64,000 nt of DNA from Dichetophora obliterata (lineage: Eukaryota > Arthropoda > Insecta > Diptera > Sciomyzidae), in contig OY986435.1 of the NCBI GenBank assembly GCA_963920525.1, forward strand, positions 300,775,908 through 300,839,907, given 5' to 3'. The number at the start of each line of letters is the position of its first letter. Position 1 is the stretch's first letter. The notes under the pieces are model-generated. The model saw nothing but the letters and a program-made list of their open reading frames with translations. It was not told where the DNA came from and did no database searches. The position numbers and the translations under genes were made by a program. Shown here one piece after another: positions 45,505 through 56,900 of this stretch.

Positions 45505-45921
45505 GAGTGATGTTCCTCGACGCGTCGTCTTTAATTGTCGACCTTTTGGTGTCGATAATGTAGAGAATGGTCGACATTGTGGACTACGTAGACAATGTCG
45601 ACAATTGTGTAAGCAAAGTCAACAAAATGCAAAACTGTGAAAATGCAAGTTCTTATTAGATTGTGCTGATTCATAAATTCTTTTGAAAAATTCGTTTATT
45701 TAACACAAATTAACAAATTAAACAAACAAAAAGCATGTCTGGAAGGTGTAAAAATAACGAATACTCCGAACTTGGATTCAATTTAATTAAACACCATACT
45801 ACACATGCAGCCTCTAACATTAATTGTCTACACGTCGTTAAAAGCAATTGTCTACACGACATTGTCGAAACCGTCGATAATAGTATTGTTTACATCAAGT
45901 TGTCTACGCCGCACATCACTG
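45505..45921. mobile_element. hAT-like MITE with 8-bp target duplication
   Basis: GAGTGATGT and the complement of the right end (CAGTGATGT) are flanked by AATGTGGT and AATGTGGC, an 8-bp duplication with one mismatch. Subterminal GTCGAC, TTGTCTAC and TTGTCGAC motifs recur about a dozen times. Confidence 0.6.
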
Positions 45922-46332
45922 AATGTGGCTACTCATGTTCTTGCAATAAGCTCTATCTATAAAGAAAACTTACACAGGATAAAACACAATTGCTACTTAA
46001 CTTGTTAAAAATAAGGCGAGGTGTGGTTGTTTTACTGCAACGTCTCTGTTAAGTATTGAAAATAATTTTATAAGAATTCTTATTAACAATATTTATAGTA
46101 AAGGAAGAGTTTTTAAAAACCTTACACATAACAAGGATTTCACGTGCAAACAATAAAAGCCACACTCCACAACAATGCAGGTAAATGTCCTTGATATCAA
46201 TACACTATGTACAATAAAATATCAACACGTAATATGATATATTCTAAGGGAGTTTTTATTGAGGAGCTGAAAAAATGCCTGCGAAATAAGCTTTGGAAGC
46301 AGAAAATTTCAAGCAACTCCAAGATTAATAAT

Positions 46333-46562
46333 CAGACCAATCATGAAACATTTTCTCCTGGGAGTTGTAAATGGGAGTTTCCGTTTTTAAGATAAAGTTT
46401 ATAAACTTTTTGAAAATTTTTAATGGAATTTTGTTTATCAACCGCTAATATTCATTAGTGTAAATTAAAAAAAAAAAAGAAATGAGATATCTTTATCTGC
46501 TACCTTAAAACCGGAAACTCCCTTTTACAACTCCCGGGAGATAATGTTTCATGATTGGGCTG
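46333..46562. mobile_element. MITE of the AAGGGAGTTT family, copy 5
   Basis: CAGACCAATCATGAAACATT-TTCTCCTGGGAGTTG pairs with the right-end complement CAGCCCAATCATGAAACATT-ATCTCCCGGGAGTTG. It shares GGGAGTTTCCGTTTTTAAGA with the family core. Confidence 0.72.
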
Positions 46563-46680
46563 AATAAAAATGAAAAATCCTAATCACTTGATTACGAAGG
46601 CATTTATCAAAAATACCAGTTCTTATGAAATATCCCAAATTTGTAAAAAATAAAATCCATTGTTTTCACTAAAAACAGTT

Positions 46681-46890
46681 AGGCTGAGTTCCTAAATGCA
46701 TTTATGCAATGCATCAGTGTATTTTATTTTGGATTGGTGACAAGTTGCGCAGTTTTCGTATTTAAACTGCGCAACTCTGTTGATAATCTTCAAAATAGTA
46801 TAGTTGCGCAAATTTGGTTAATAAATTTTGGACCAAATCAAAATAAAACATACTGATGCAATGTATTAATGCATTTAGGAACTCAACCTT
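46681..46890. mobile_element. 210-bp MITE with AGGYTGAGTTCCTAAATGC ends
   Basis: Long mirrored arms share GAGTTCCTAAATGCATT, GCATCAGT and TTTTATTTTG; the centre holds GTTGCGCA repeats in both orientations. Confidence 0.72.
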
Positions 46891-48401
46891 ATTGCGTCGA
46901 AATAAAATACTCATTTAATTAATTTTTATTCTTTCAAACAAGCAGCTTGCAAGTATTCACAACGTTTCATGAACTTGCAGCAGTACATTTTTTATTATTA
47001 TAAAATAATTTTGATTTTTTTGTTTGTTTAATTCAAAGTGCATATAATAAATGGGTATTTATAGATAGTTTTTGCCTTTTTTTTATTCAGTTAAATAATG
47101 TTTCGAGAGCTTAAATAATATAAATGTTCTCATACACAACGAATACATTTGATTACATTCTTTCATAAAGTTTTAAATTTTTCAAATTTTGAATGCTAAA
47201 ACGAAAATTGCGGTGTTTGTTTAAATTGTGACTGGGTTTTTTGCGAATTTCCACAAATGTTGTGTAGTATTATTTTATTTCTAGTTCAATTTAATGCTTG
47301 AATTACTAATATTTTACATAAACTAATAAAAGGCGGCTCTGAGCTCATATATGATTTAATCCGTGTTTTTTTTTTAAAATTGGTTAAACATTTCATGTAT
47401 ATTTCAAAAAGTTTTACAACATTTTCAGTTAGATTTAATTGTTTATCTTTACTTTCCTTTTTTTATTTTTTTTTATTAAGATGAATTACAAAAGGAAGTT
47501 ACAATTTCAAAAATTGTTTTGCGCTCAGAAACGAAAACGAATGTAGTGTAAATTGTAGTTTTAAAAATGCGTTTTTTTAAGTTATATTTTTGAATTTGTA
47601 TGTGGATTCTTGTGGCGTTTCAATAAATTAAAAATATTAGCAATGTGTTTGAAACAGAAAAATATGCTTCATCTTCCTCTTTAAAGGAATTGTGAATAAA
47701 TGGTGTTTTTTCGATGAAGGCGATTAGACAAAAGAAAAGATGAGATGAGTTTAGTTTTAAAGTTGATTTTTAACATAATATGAAAACTTTAAGTTTTTAA
47801 GGAACTTGTTGTATTATAAAGTGGGAGGAGGAGAGGGGTTATTGAATTTTTTTAAGAGAATGCCAATAGCTTAAAAATACAATTAAAGAAACACAAGATT
47901 TTTCTCGCTGGTCGAGAGAGACAGTAAAAACAATTAAGTTAAAAAAAAAACAATTATAAGTCTAAAATAAGTTCATAAATAATTTACGTTTAGAATATTT
48001 CATACTATAAAGTTGTCTACAACTAATTTTTTTTTAGTTTTTAAGAGCTGCATTACTACAACTAATATATACAAGCATATAAACTGGGCTTTTATAATCG
48101 TTTTTCTTTTTTTTTTTTTTCAACAGCTTACACCAGACTATAGCAAATGCTCAAAAATCTTGATAATGATTCACAAACTATGTATTTTGAATTCTTTGGT
48201 TTGCAAACGTAAATTTAATTTTTTTTTCTTTTATCCCAGCAAGTTGGAGCTATGGACCCGGCCTAAGATTTGTTGAAAAAACGTTATGTTAAAGAAAAAA
48301 TAAGTAAAATTAATAAAGCATATTTAGTCTAATTTTGTCTTTTAAGCATTCATCTATTGGCATTCAATTTTAGCTTTCCAGCAAATAGTCTATCAAGTTG
48401 T
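46891..48401. other. eIF4G 3' flank, no other gene
   Basis: AT-rich sequence downstream of eIF4G on its strand. It probably includes 3' UTR, but no boundary can be fixed. No exon of another gene is supported. Confidence 0.4.
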
Positions 48402-48407
48402 TTTATT
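48402..48407 (-). terminator. eIF4G: candidate poly(A) signal after eIF4G
   Basis: On the minus strand an AATAAA hexamer lies about 73 nt after the stop codon. AATAAA is frequent by chance in such AT-rich DNA, and several more occur downstream, so the real 3' end is not fixed. Confidence 0.22.
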
Positions 48408-48479
48408 ATAAAATCTAGGCGCTATTTTTCTATAGCATCGCTTCTCTGCCGTCGATGTTTGCTTCTGCTTCTGCTGCTG

Positions 48480-50996
48480 CTATAGAATTTTGGCCATGTA
48501 CGCATGTATTTTGTTGGTTAGACGATGTTGTTTTTTGTTCTGCTGCCTGGATTGACTAGTGGTCTCTGATACAGCAGCCGCCACTCCTACGCTACTACTG
48601 CCACCACCCATATCTCCATCGTTGCTGCTGCTACTTGACTTGTACCACTTTTCAAATGATTCCTTAGATATGATTTCACAGTCGTACAGCATGTCAAATA
48701 TGTTGCATATTAGTTCGTTTGCTAGCTGTAAGTCGCTGTCGTAGCAGCGTAACAACGAGTCAACTATTTCGTCCAGGCAAGAAATTTCGAATGGCTCATT
48801 AGCATCAATACAGAAGCGAAGTAATGGAATGCATTTGCAGCGGAATAGTTCAGCATTTAGTAGCGACGAGGCAAATTCTGAAGATGCAGCTGTTGGCGCT
48901 GATGCTGTGCTCATTACCGTCGTATAATCACAGCAAAAGAATCGCGTAAGATTTCTAATAAAGATAGTGCTTATATATACATTGGTATTTATGTAGTCTA
49001 TCGCCAGGTTACAGTCGTTGGCTGTGTCGAGCAGGTATTCAATTCTTTGCACTTGCTCGGCTATACTGTGCGCCTGCTTTTTGGGCTGCTGCGATGCTTC
49101 TTCTTGACTACCTTTAGCACCGCGTTCCAAAATGTGCTCAAATTTGTTGTCGGCCAAAAAATTGCGAAATCTGTCCACACTGTTGCTGCCGGCCATGAAG
49201 AATCTTTGACCCTGCTCCAGTTTGTAGACTTTGTGCCACAGCTCGTAGGCATAGTTCGCGCCAAACTCATGTGTGAAATAATTTATAAATGCCTTAAGAA
49301 AACGCTCGGTGAAGGCTGCATCTGCAGTCCAATCCAGCAGCCAAATATCGTTAAAGTTCAGAAGACACTCATGTAAGAGTGGACCCAAAAATTCAAAAAC
49401 ATACGTCCAGCCATTTGGCACATCGACCAGCAAATCTGGGAACTCCTCACCAAACCGGGCGTAGGCTTGCGCAAAGACTTGCTGCTTATCGAACTGCGCG
49501 TCATGCATTAGGTAGCAAAATAGCTTTGAGCAAGCTTGACGCTGAGGGCGTTTAACAGATGCTAAATGCAGATAGTCTGTGAGTAGATAATGCAAGAGCG
49601 CCACTTGCTGTTTAGTAATGAGCGACTGCCAGGCGCTTAAAGCCTCTGCATGCCATATGTCTGAGTGTGTATCGATCACCTCTTCTATCAGTCTATTTAA
49701 AAGTTTTTGTATATCTTTTGTTGTAAATTCTGCGGGGGCATATGAAGCGTCCTCTGCCAAATTGCAGGTGTTCATTGTCTCGGTAATCAGTTGCGCATCT
49801 TGTTCCAGTTTATCTAGCTTGTCGAGAACTTGAAATTGATTGGCTTGCCGTTTATTGGTGGCGGGGTTGAAGGTATCGTTTGGCATTAGTGTCGCGTTAG
49901 ACGCGCTAGTCGATGCGATAGTTGCCGCTTGTCGACCTGATGTGCGCCATAGATATATAGAGGAGTTGCCCAGTTTTGTATTGCTTTGAGTCGTTTCGTC
50001 ACCACGACTAAATTTTAGCTTATTCAAGTCGATAATCTGCTTCTGTTGCTGCTCCTGCTGTTGTTGCGTCGAGAATTTCATCGACTTGTGCATATAATAG
50101 TTGGAGTCGTTGGGATTCGAGGAAGATGATACAGTTTGACGCGATTGGCGTGCATTACTTTGGTTGCCTGTACCGCCACCATAAGCTAAGCGGCCACTTG
50201 ATGCTGCAGTGGAGTGCTTTTCATAGATGCCAGTCATCAAACTCCCACCACTTCCACCAGCACCGCCACCACCACTACTGCCTTGAGCAGCCAGCTTATC
50301 CTCTGGCTTGGCATAGATGCTGCTGCGTCGTTGAGCTGGCAGTTGTGCCACTTGATCCCAGCTGCGAGCTCGCAAATCCATAACATCTTGCATCATAAAA
50401 CGCACGCGACTGCTAATTTTAAACTGAACTGGCTTGTTGCCACTTGGACCGGTGCGCACCGTTGACTTAGTCACAAACTCCTGTATCTTACGAAAGATTT
50501 TATCCATGCGCATGTTGCTATTGGTCTGTTCGGCTGCCGATTTGCTCTCTAGCAAATGACCGACTGTCGTTAGCAGCTTACACATGTATTCAAGCTTTTC
50601 CTCACATCCATGCTTTAGCAGCGATTCAATGCATATTAGAACACGATCGCTTGTCAAGGATTGCAGTTTGTACATTTCACCAATGAAACGTACCGTTCCC
50701 CAGGCCCGACGACGAAACTGATACTCCTGATCTTCCAGTTCGGCCTGCAGTTCAATGCGTTCTTTGATGTCGACACTAGCCTCCAGCCTGTCCACCAGCG
50801 GCTGTAGTTTAAGCTTTTTTGCATCCGCATCATTAACATTTGATTCGAATTCCTCTTGGATGCGTTTTATAAGTGAGCCCGAGAATTGTGGCTTGTTGTC
50901 TACTTTGAACTCCTGAAATAGCACTTTACAGAACTTGGCATAGGTTGGTGCAAAATTAGGTTCGCTGATAGTTTTTTCAAAGATAAGTAGTATAAC
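48480..50996 (-). CDS. eIF4G: eIF4G coding exon 5: MIF4G, MA3 and C-terminal domains
   Basis: The acceptor TCTTCCAG|GTT starts at VILLIFEKTISEPNF, continuing MIF4G directly. Diagnostic segments are QFRRRAWGTVRFIGE, LICIESLLKHG and KLLTTVGHLLE, then KISSRVRFMMQDVMDLR. A Gly/Ser/Gln-rich spacer separates this from the MA3 domain (IQKLLNRLIEEVIDTHSD onward) and a W2-like helical end (RIEYLLDTANDCNLAI, ELICNIFDMLYD). Translation ends HAYMAKIL with TAG at 48482-48480. MIF4G is the eIF4A/RNA-binding core in this family and MA3 is a second eIF4A contact. Confidence 0.93.
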   Translation of the reverse strand, partial: VILLIFEKTISEPNFAPTYAKFCKVLFQEFKVDNKPQFSGSLIKRIQEEFESNVNDADAKKLKLQPLVDRLEASVDIKERIELQAELEDQEYQFRRRAWGTVRFIGEMYKLQSLTSDRVLICIESLLKHGCEEKLEYMCKLLTTVGHLLESKSAAEQTNSNMRMDKIFRKIQEFVTKSTVRTGPSGNKPVQFKISSRVRFMMQDVMDLRARSWDQVAQLPAQRRSSIYAKPEDKLAAQGSSGGGGAGGSGGSLMTGIYEKHSTAASSGRLAYGGGTGNQSNARQSRQTVSSSSNPNDSNYYMHKSMKFSTQQQQEQQQKQIIDLNKLKFSRGDETTQSNTKLGNSSIYLWRTSGRQAATIASTSASNATLMPNDTFNPATNKRQANQFQVLDKLDKLEQDAQLITETMNTCNLAEDASYAPAEFTTKDIQKLLNRLIEEVIDTHSDIWHAEALSAWQSLITKQQVALLHYLLTDYLHLASVKRPQRQACSKLFCYLMHDAQFDKQQVFAQAYARFGEEFPDLLVDVPNGWTYVFEFLGPLLHECLLNFNDIWLLDWTADAAFTERFLKAFINYFTHEFGANYAYELWHKVYKLEQGQRFFMAGSNSVDRFRNFLADNKFEHILERGAKGSQEEASQQPKKQAHSIAEQVQRIEYLLDTANDCNLAIDYINTNVYISTIFIRNLTRFFCCDYTTVMSTASAPTAASSEFASSLLNAELFRCKCIPLLRFCIDANEPFEISCLDEIVDSLLRCYDSDLQLANELICNIFDMLYDCEIISKESFEKWYKSSSSSNDGDMGGGSSSVGVAAAVSETTSQSRQQNKKQHRLTNKIHAYMAKIL

Positions 50997-53900
50997 CTGG
51001 AAGAAAGGAAGCAAGAGTGAGAGTTGAAGATATGACGAGGATACCTAACGGAGCTTCAAATAGTGCGTAGGAAAGAGCACCAGGCCAGCGAAGGTTGGTC
51101 AATCTAGTCATTCTTTTAGCTAACGTAAGTTTTAATAAAAGAGAAAAAAACAGAAGAAGAAATAATAACTTTGAAAAAAATTACGTTGCAGACCAGAATG
51201 ACTCCTTACAAACCCGTTCACTTTCCGGCATGGAACTAACTAACACACGCACGCAATAAGCTAAAATTAAATATTTACTTGTTGCATCTTCTCTTGTGTA
51301 TTCATTAATATGCTGGACATTGTTTTTAGCAGCACATCGAAATTATCGGGCGTCAATTTGTTGAGTATGCCACGAACTTTTTTTAGCACCGCGTCTATGT
51401 CGTCATTTGAGCCAGCCGGTGAGTGACGTGATGACGAATGACTGCGCAATGTTTCCGGTTGCCAGGCATTCTCACATTCGGATAATTTTATCTCCTCGTT
51501 GAGCGAGAGTTGTACACGTATGACATCCATGGGTTTGCGTTGTTGTTGTGTAGCCGTAGCTCCACCGCTGCCACCTGCTTGCGTAACAACTGACTGATGA
51601 TCATGATGTTTTTTGGCTTGTCCACCACCTCCACCACGCCGTTTGCCTGTGACGAATTCCATGGATTCGTTGAAACTCATGTGTTGGTACTGTTGTTGCA
51701 GATGTTGTTGCAGTGCCAATGGTGACATGTTTAGGCCATGATGATGCTGCGTTATGTGATGATGTTGCTGGCGCGGCACCGGCACAAAGAGTTGCGCTAT
51801 GCATGCACCCTTCTGGCAAGACACTAAAGGCGGTTTACGTGCTTCACTGCTTTTGGCCAATGCACGCAACTCCTCCAAGCTGTATTTGAGATTCTTCTGT
51901 GGTTGCGGCTGTATAGACGGTTGTTGTGTCACACGAGTTTTAGGTGTTGTACCACTTAGCTTAAAAGATTTAAATGCTGCTGCACTTTTCGATGGCACCG
52001 TCATTATCATACAGTCTACGGTATCGTTGGATTTGATGACGCCCCCCAAGTGTGTTGTTGCTCCTTTCGAAAATTTAAACGCTGGCGCTGCTGATATTGG
52101 CGCCACATGTGGTGGTTCCCGATCATCGTTAAAGTCTCCGAATCTCAAATCTTTCGCTATAGCTTCCTCTTGTTGTTGCTGCAATTGTAAACGAGCATTT
52201 AAATCCTCCTCATCTTCACATGCCGAAGCTGAACTATTAAGAAATTGCAGTTGCAGCTCCTCAGGTGTCTTGGCTTTCGAGGGTGGCTGAAGGAATTTGG
52301 CAACTATTTCTTGTGTTTTTATATGTTTGCGTTGTAACGCAGGCGATGATGCTCTCGTTGAAGATGGCGTTGAATCATCTGCAAGATTATCACCTTCGAA
52401 ATTAAGGTTTTTGTTAGTAAGGGAAAGTGTTTAAAAACAAGCTATGCTCAAGTTAGTGCTGTTAATGGAGATCACCATTTTATTGTAAAATATATGCTAA
52501 ATTAATCTCAGCTTTTCCTTATTTATTTATTTTATTTACAAAAATGTGCTATCAACATTTTTTCTTATGGTTGAAATGGTTTGAAGTTGTGCCGCAATGT
52601 ACCGTATAGCAATTAAAAAACACGCAAATATTTGTGAATTTGAAATATGCCACCAACATAAGTAGTATGTATGTATATTCTAAGTAAACAATATAAGTAA
52701 AATGCAGAGATCTGCAATGAGTTCTAATGAAATTGGTATACTTAAGTCATGAGCCAAGCCAAGACTATTAGTGCAAATGTTGGTGTCATACAATTCAACA
52801 AAATATTCTCGACTCATTCCCATTTAAGCCAAAAAATACTCATAGTACTAATACACGCATGTGTGTCTCCAAATCAGCATCTATTAGCTGTGGGTTAATA
52901 ATCTGATGTGACTCACTCGTTCATGTAAGAGGAAAATAAGTATGAGTGAGTTGAGAATTATTTTGTGTTATGCCTTCCCTGATACTTTTTGCTATGTTCT
53001 TCACTTTTTCAAGTGAGAAAAATAATGAATTAAGTATTATATTATTTTATGCAAGGCTTTTTGCAAAACAGTTGTTCTTTGTTTTGGCACGTGTTGCCGC
53101 ACATTTCCAATTAAAGTTGGATTTATATTCAGTCAATTATTGTTTGTTTTAACACGTGTTGCTAAGCATTTACAAATAAATTTAGACTTTACTATAATAA
53201 ATTTTTGTTGCTACATTCTTCCCATATTAATTTTTTTGCGCTGAACTAAAAAGTACTCTAAGTACTTACGTCATTCTACTGAACACTTGGTGCTTATTAG
53301 TGTTGAGTCATTACGGTATAGCAAACTAAATCTATTGATTCAATGAGAGAACTGAACACTGCACTGGCTCATATCAGCATTGAATATTTCACTTTCATAT
53401 CAGCATATTTGAAAAGTTGTGGAGGGTTTTTCTAGAACTGCCTCTCAAACTAAGAAAGTTTCTGAAAAATTATTTTTTTAATTATGTACATCTAAAACTT
53501 GTTTATTTTTTTTATACGGCATATTTAAGCTCAACTCGAGCACAGTTTGCAGAATTCACGAATTTCTGAATATAAAAATATTGGCCGACAAAAACCGAAT
53601 AAATTTTCTTCGAATTTTACACATGATAGCACATACTTTTTATAATGAATCCAAGCATGTATATAACTCTTGACGAGTGGAGGGGCATACTTGAAATATT
53701 TTGAAATAGTTTTTTTTTTAACGTTAATGTTAGAACAGCACCAACTTCAGCCTAAAAAATGAAAAGCAGAAAGAAATAATTATTTACATATATATTCTTG
53801 TTCAGCCGTTAAACTTCGTATTGAGGTTGTTGATACGCCACGACCCAAATTGTTATTTGTTGACTCGATATAATTTTTATGTTGCTGCTGTTGCTGTTGT

Positions 53901-56900
53901 TTCGTACTTAAACCGAATGGTGTTGTTACAATCACTCCTGAATCGGTGGCAATAGTTTTTGCAGCTGTTGCTGTTGATGCTGCTGCTCCTCCTTCGCTTA
54001 TGTTACTATTACTTAATCTAATGCTATTTATATCAGTCAACAGTAAAATATTATTATTAGCTAAACTAATATTATTCAAAGAACTTTTGTTGTTGTTGGT
54101 ATTATTATTGTTGTTGTTGTTTAGAGTGTTGCTATTATTATTATAGTTGCTGCTACTTGACGAGTTGCTGCGATTGCTAGTCTCTATCGTGGCCGTCGTC
54201 GCTTGTTGTTTAAGCTTCTTTTGATTTTCTTTAGCTGCTGCACCTTTTTTTCCTTTACGGCTTTTTTTCATCGTATTAGCATTATAGTTGACAGCACCAG
54301 CAGCAGCAGCAGCAGTTACGGCAGCAGTACCAACATTATTTTTGGTATTTGTCACTTGCGGTAATACAGTTGTTTTGAGTTTTTGCTGCTGCTGCAGCTG
54401 CTGTTGTGGTTGTTGCATAGTCGTCATTGTGTTGATGTGTGTTGGCGTTGATGTTGTTGACGACAAGGTGCCTGATGTTGCTGGCGATAGTTTTGATATT
54501 GTTTTAAGAATAGTCGCTGGTGCTGCCGCCGTTGAGCTGGTTGTTGTTGATGTTGAGATGGTTGCTATCGCTTTTGTTTGTTTTATTTGTGTTTTATTTG
54601 CTGTTGCAGCTGCAATTGTTGGCGCAATATGACTTGTATCTGTAAGAGGAGTAGAAGAGTTAAAGTATCTAATAACCACGTAAAAATCTTGCTTGAATTA
54701 CTTTGTTTGTTGTTTGACTTTGATTTTTGTATTGTTTGTGATGAAGGTTGTCTAAATTGTTGATGAAAATTAAGCTCCAGTTTTTTAGGCATCATTAATT
54801 CGGACGCTTGTACGGGTTGTTCTTCCAAAGCATAGATTTGTTGATTATTTGTTGAAACAGTATCGTACTCAATATTAATTGATTCACGTTCGGGCTGATG
54901 TTGGCCAAGCTCTTGTTCATTTTTCTCTTGCGCTTCAATAGCTTCGGGTTGCATATCTTCAGTATCGTCAGCGTCGACATCACGATCAATGTCATCATCG
55001 TCGACATGATCCGATCTAGGCTTAACTGTAACGAATTGTTTAAGCTCTATAACACAATATGTTTGATATTTATATCAACAGCTAGCAAATGATTGACAAA
55101 AATTATGACCAAATTGAGAGAATAAGTTTGTATAGAAATTTAAAATTTTGTTTGCCAATTTCTTGCTTCTGTTAGATACAGTATTAAAATTCGTCTGATT
55201 CTTGACCGCTCCGCATTTATTAAATTAAATTTTGTAGTATTAACTACTGTTAGAACCTAATTTATAAAATCAATTTTTTTTTGTGGAAAAATAATTTTAT
55301 ATCCGGAGTGATCAAGTTGCAAACTGCGCGTTGCTTTTGGGCTTAAGACCAAAGTGAAAACATTGATCGCTTTGGATGTAAGCATCATGTGGATTTTGCA
55401 TTTTTTCAAACAAAATTATTGGTATGTACATCAAACATCAAAACTTTTCCGTTTACCATAATCATCAAAGTTGATAGCGTTTTTGGTGCTTGCGTTAACT
55501 TCTTCGACAAACACTGTTATGTGCTCATCATCCTCATCAAGAAATTCATTCTCCTCATTGGGGTCAAATTCAGCAACTGACGGCTCGTCTACCGCATCTG
55601 TCGGTAACTGTTTTCCATACAACAGCACTTCGTCGTCGTATTCCTCTTCGTCTAAATTAGATGCTGTCGAAATTGTAGCAGACGGCGACTCAGTTTTGGT
55701 TGCATTCACTTGGAAGTTGATTTTTGTATTCGAGGTCTTGTCTTTGATTGCATCTGTTTGCATTTGTTGGTCGATTTTTTCCTTTGACGCACTTGTAGTT
55801 GGCATAAATTTTTGTTCTAAAGTGTGCAAGGACGCACTCTTGCTGTATTTGTCTGCTGCACCAGTTACCGCAATTGTTGTCATCGTAGTCGGCTGTGATT
55901 GTTCACACTCCATTGCAGAGGGCTTCGCTTCTACGGAGGCGCTCTTCTTTTGCGGCTTTGGATTCATAACATTCTCATGCGTGATCGGATGTATGATAGG
56001 TATTGCATACTTCCGCGTCTTTACATTCTCCGTTGTATTTAGTGATGTGGATGATGTTGATGCATTCGCTGCAGCTGCTGCCATATGCCCGTACGCTTGT
56101 AGCGTTGGTGTTGCTATTGAGGCAGCAGTCGTTAGCATTGGCGGTGGTTGCGTTAACGTTGCTGCACCCATGGGTAATGGTGGTTGACAATACGGTGGCG
56201 TTATGTACGCTGTAGGACCACCAGCGGCATTGCGTGCTGCTGATGCTGCTGTTTGTAGCGTTACTGAGACAGGTGTTCCAGTCGCTCCGCTTTGTTGGTG
56301 AGCCGTCAATAGGCTGGAACGTTGTTGTTGCTGTTGTAGTGGTCCCGAAGGTAGAGCAAATATGGCATTAGCCGGTGTCAAGTAGACTGGTTGCCGCTGG
56401 TGTGCCGGTCCTGTGAGAATGCTGCGTAACTGGTGCTGTTGCGCATGTGCGTGGTGCGGGTGCATGTGTGTCGGTGTTGGTGTGGGCGCCCCAGCAGAAG
56501 TATGGTAGTAGTGAGCATGCAAAGTGGGCTGGTGATGCGTCGGATGCAGCGTCTGATGATGCTGTTGTTGTTGTTGTTGTTGTTGCTGCTGCTGCTGATG
56601 TTGCGATTGATAAAGTGACTGAGCTGCCGCATTTGTATTTTGTGTTTGTGTTGTGTGGCCAGCGGCACCGGCAACTGTGTTATACTGAGCTGCAGCAGCT
56701 GCTGCCGCTATTACGGCTGCTGACTGTTGGTGATATTGCTGATGTAGGTAAGTGGTAGTCATAAAAGCCGCTGTGGAGGACGGCTGCATAATTGCGCCTG
56801 CGGTTGAAGCCGTATGGGTGCCATAGTGCTGGAGAGTGTTGCCACTTGCAGCATGTTGGCGGGAGAGATTAGTGCTGCTTGTGCTGTTGCCATTGTTTGC

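Noticed and set aside
49047..50465. Several plus-strand frames of 70-110 codons
   Set aside because: Antisense shadows of the MIF4G/MA3 exon, which is strongly conserved on the minus strand.
54288..54632. 114-codon plus-strand frame rich in Val, Ala and Cys
   Set aside because: Antisense to eIF4G exon 3 repeats; no motif or splice support.
55471..56187. 238-codon plus-strand frame
   Set aside because: It is antisense to eIF4G exon 1; its Val/Ser/Cys-rich content comes from complementary low-complexity codons.
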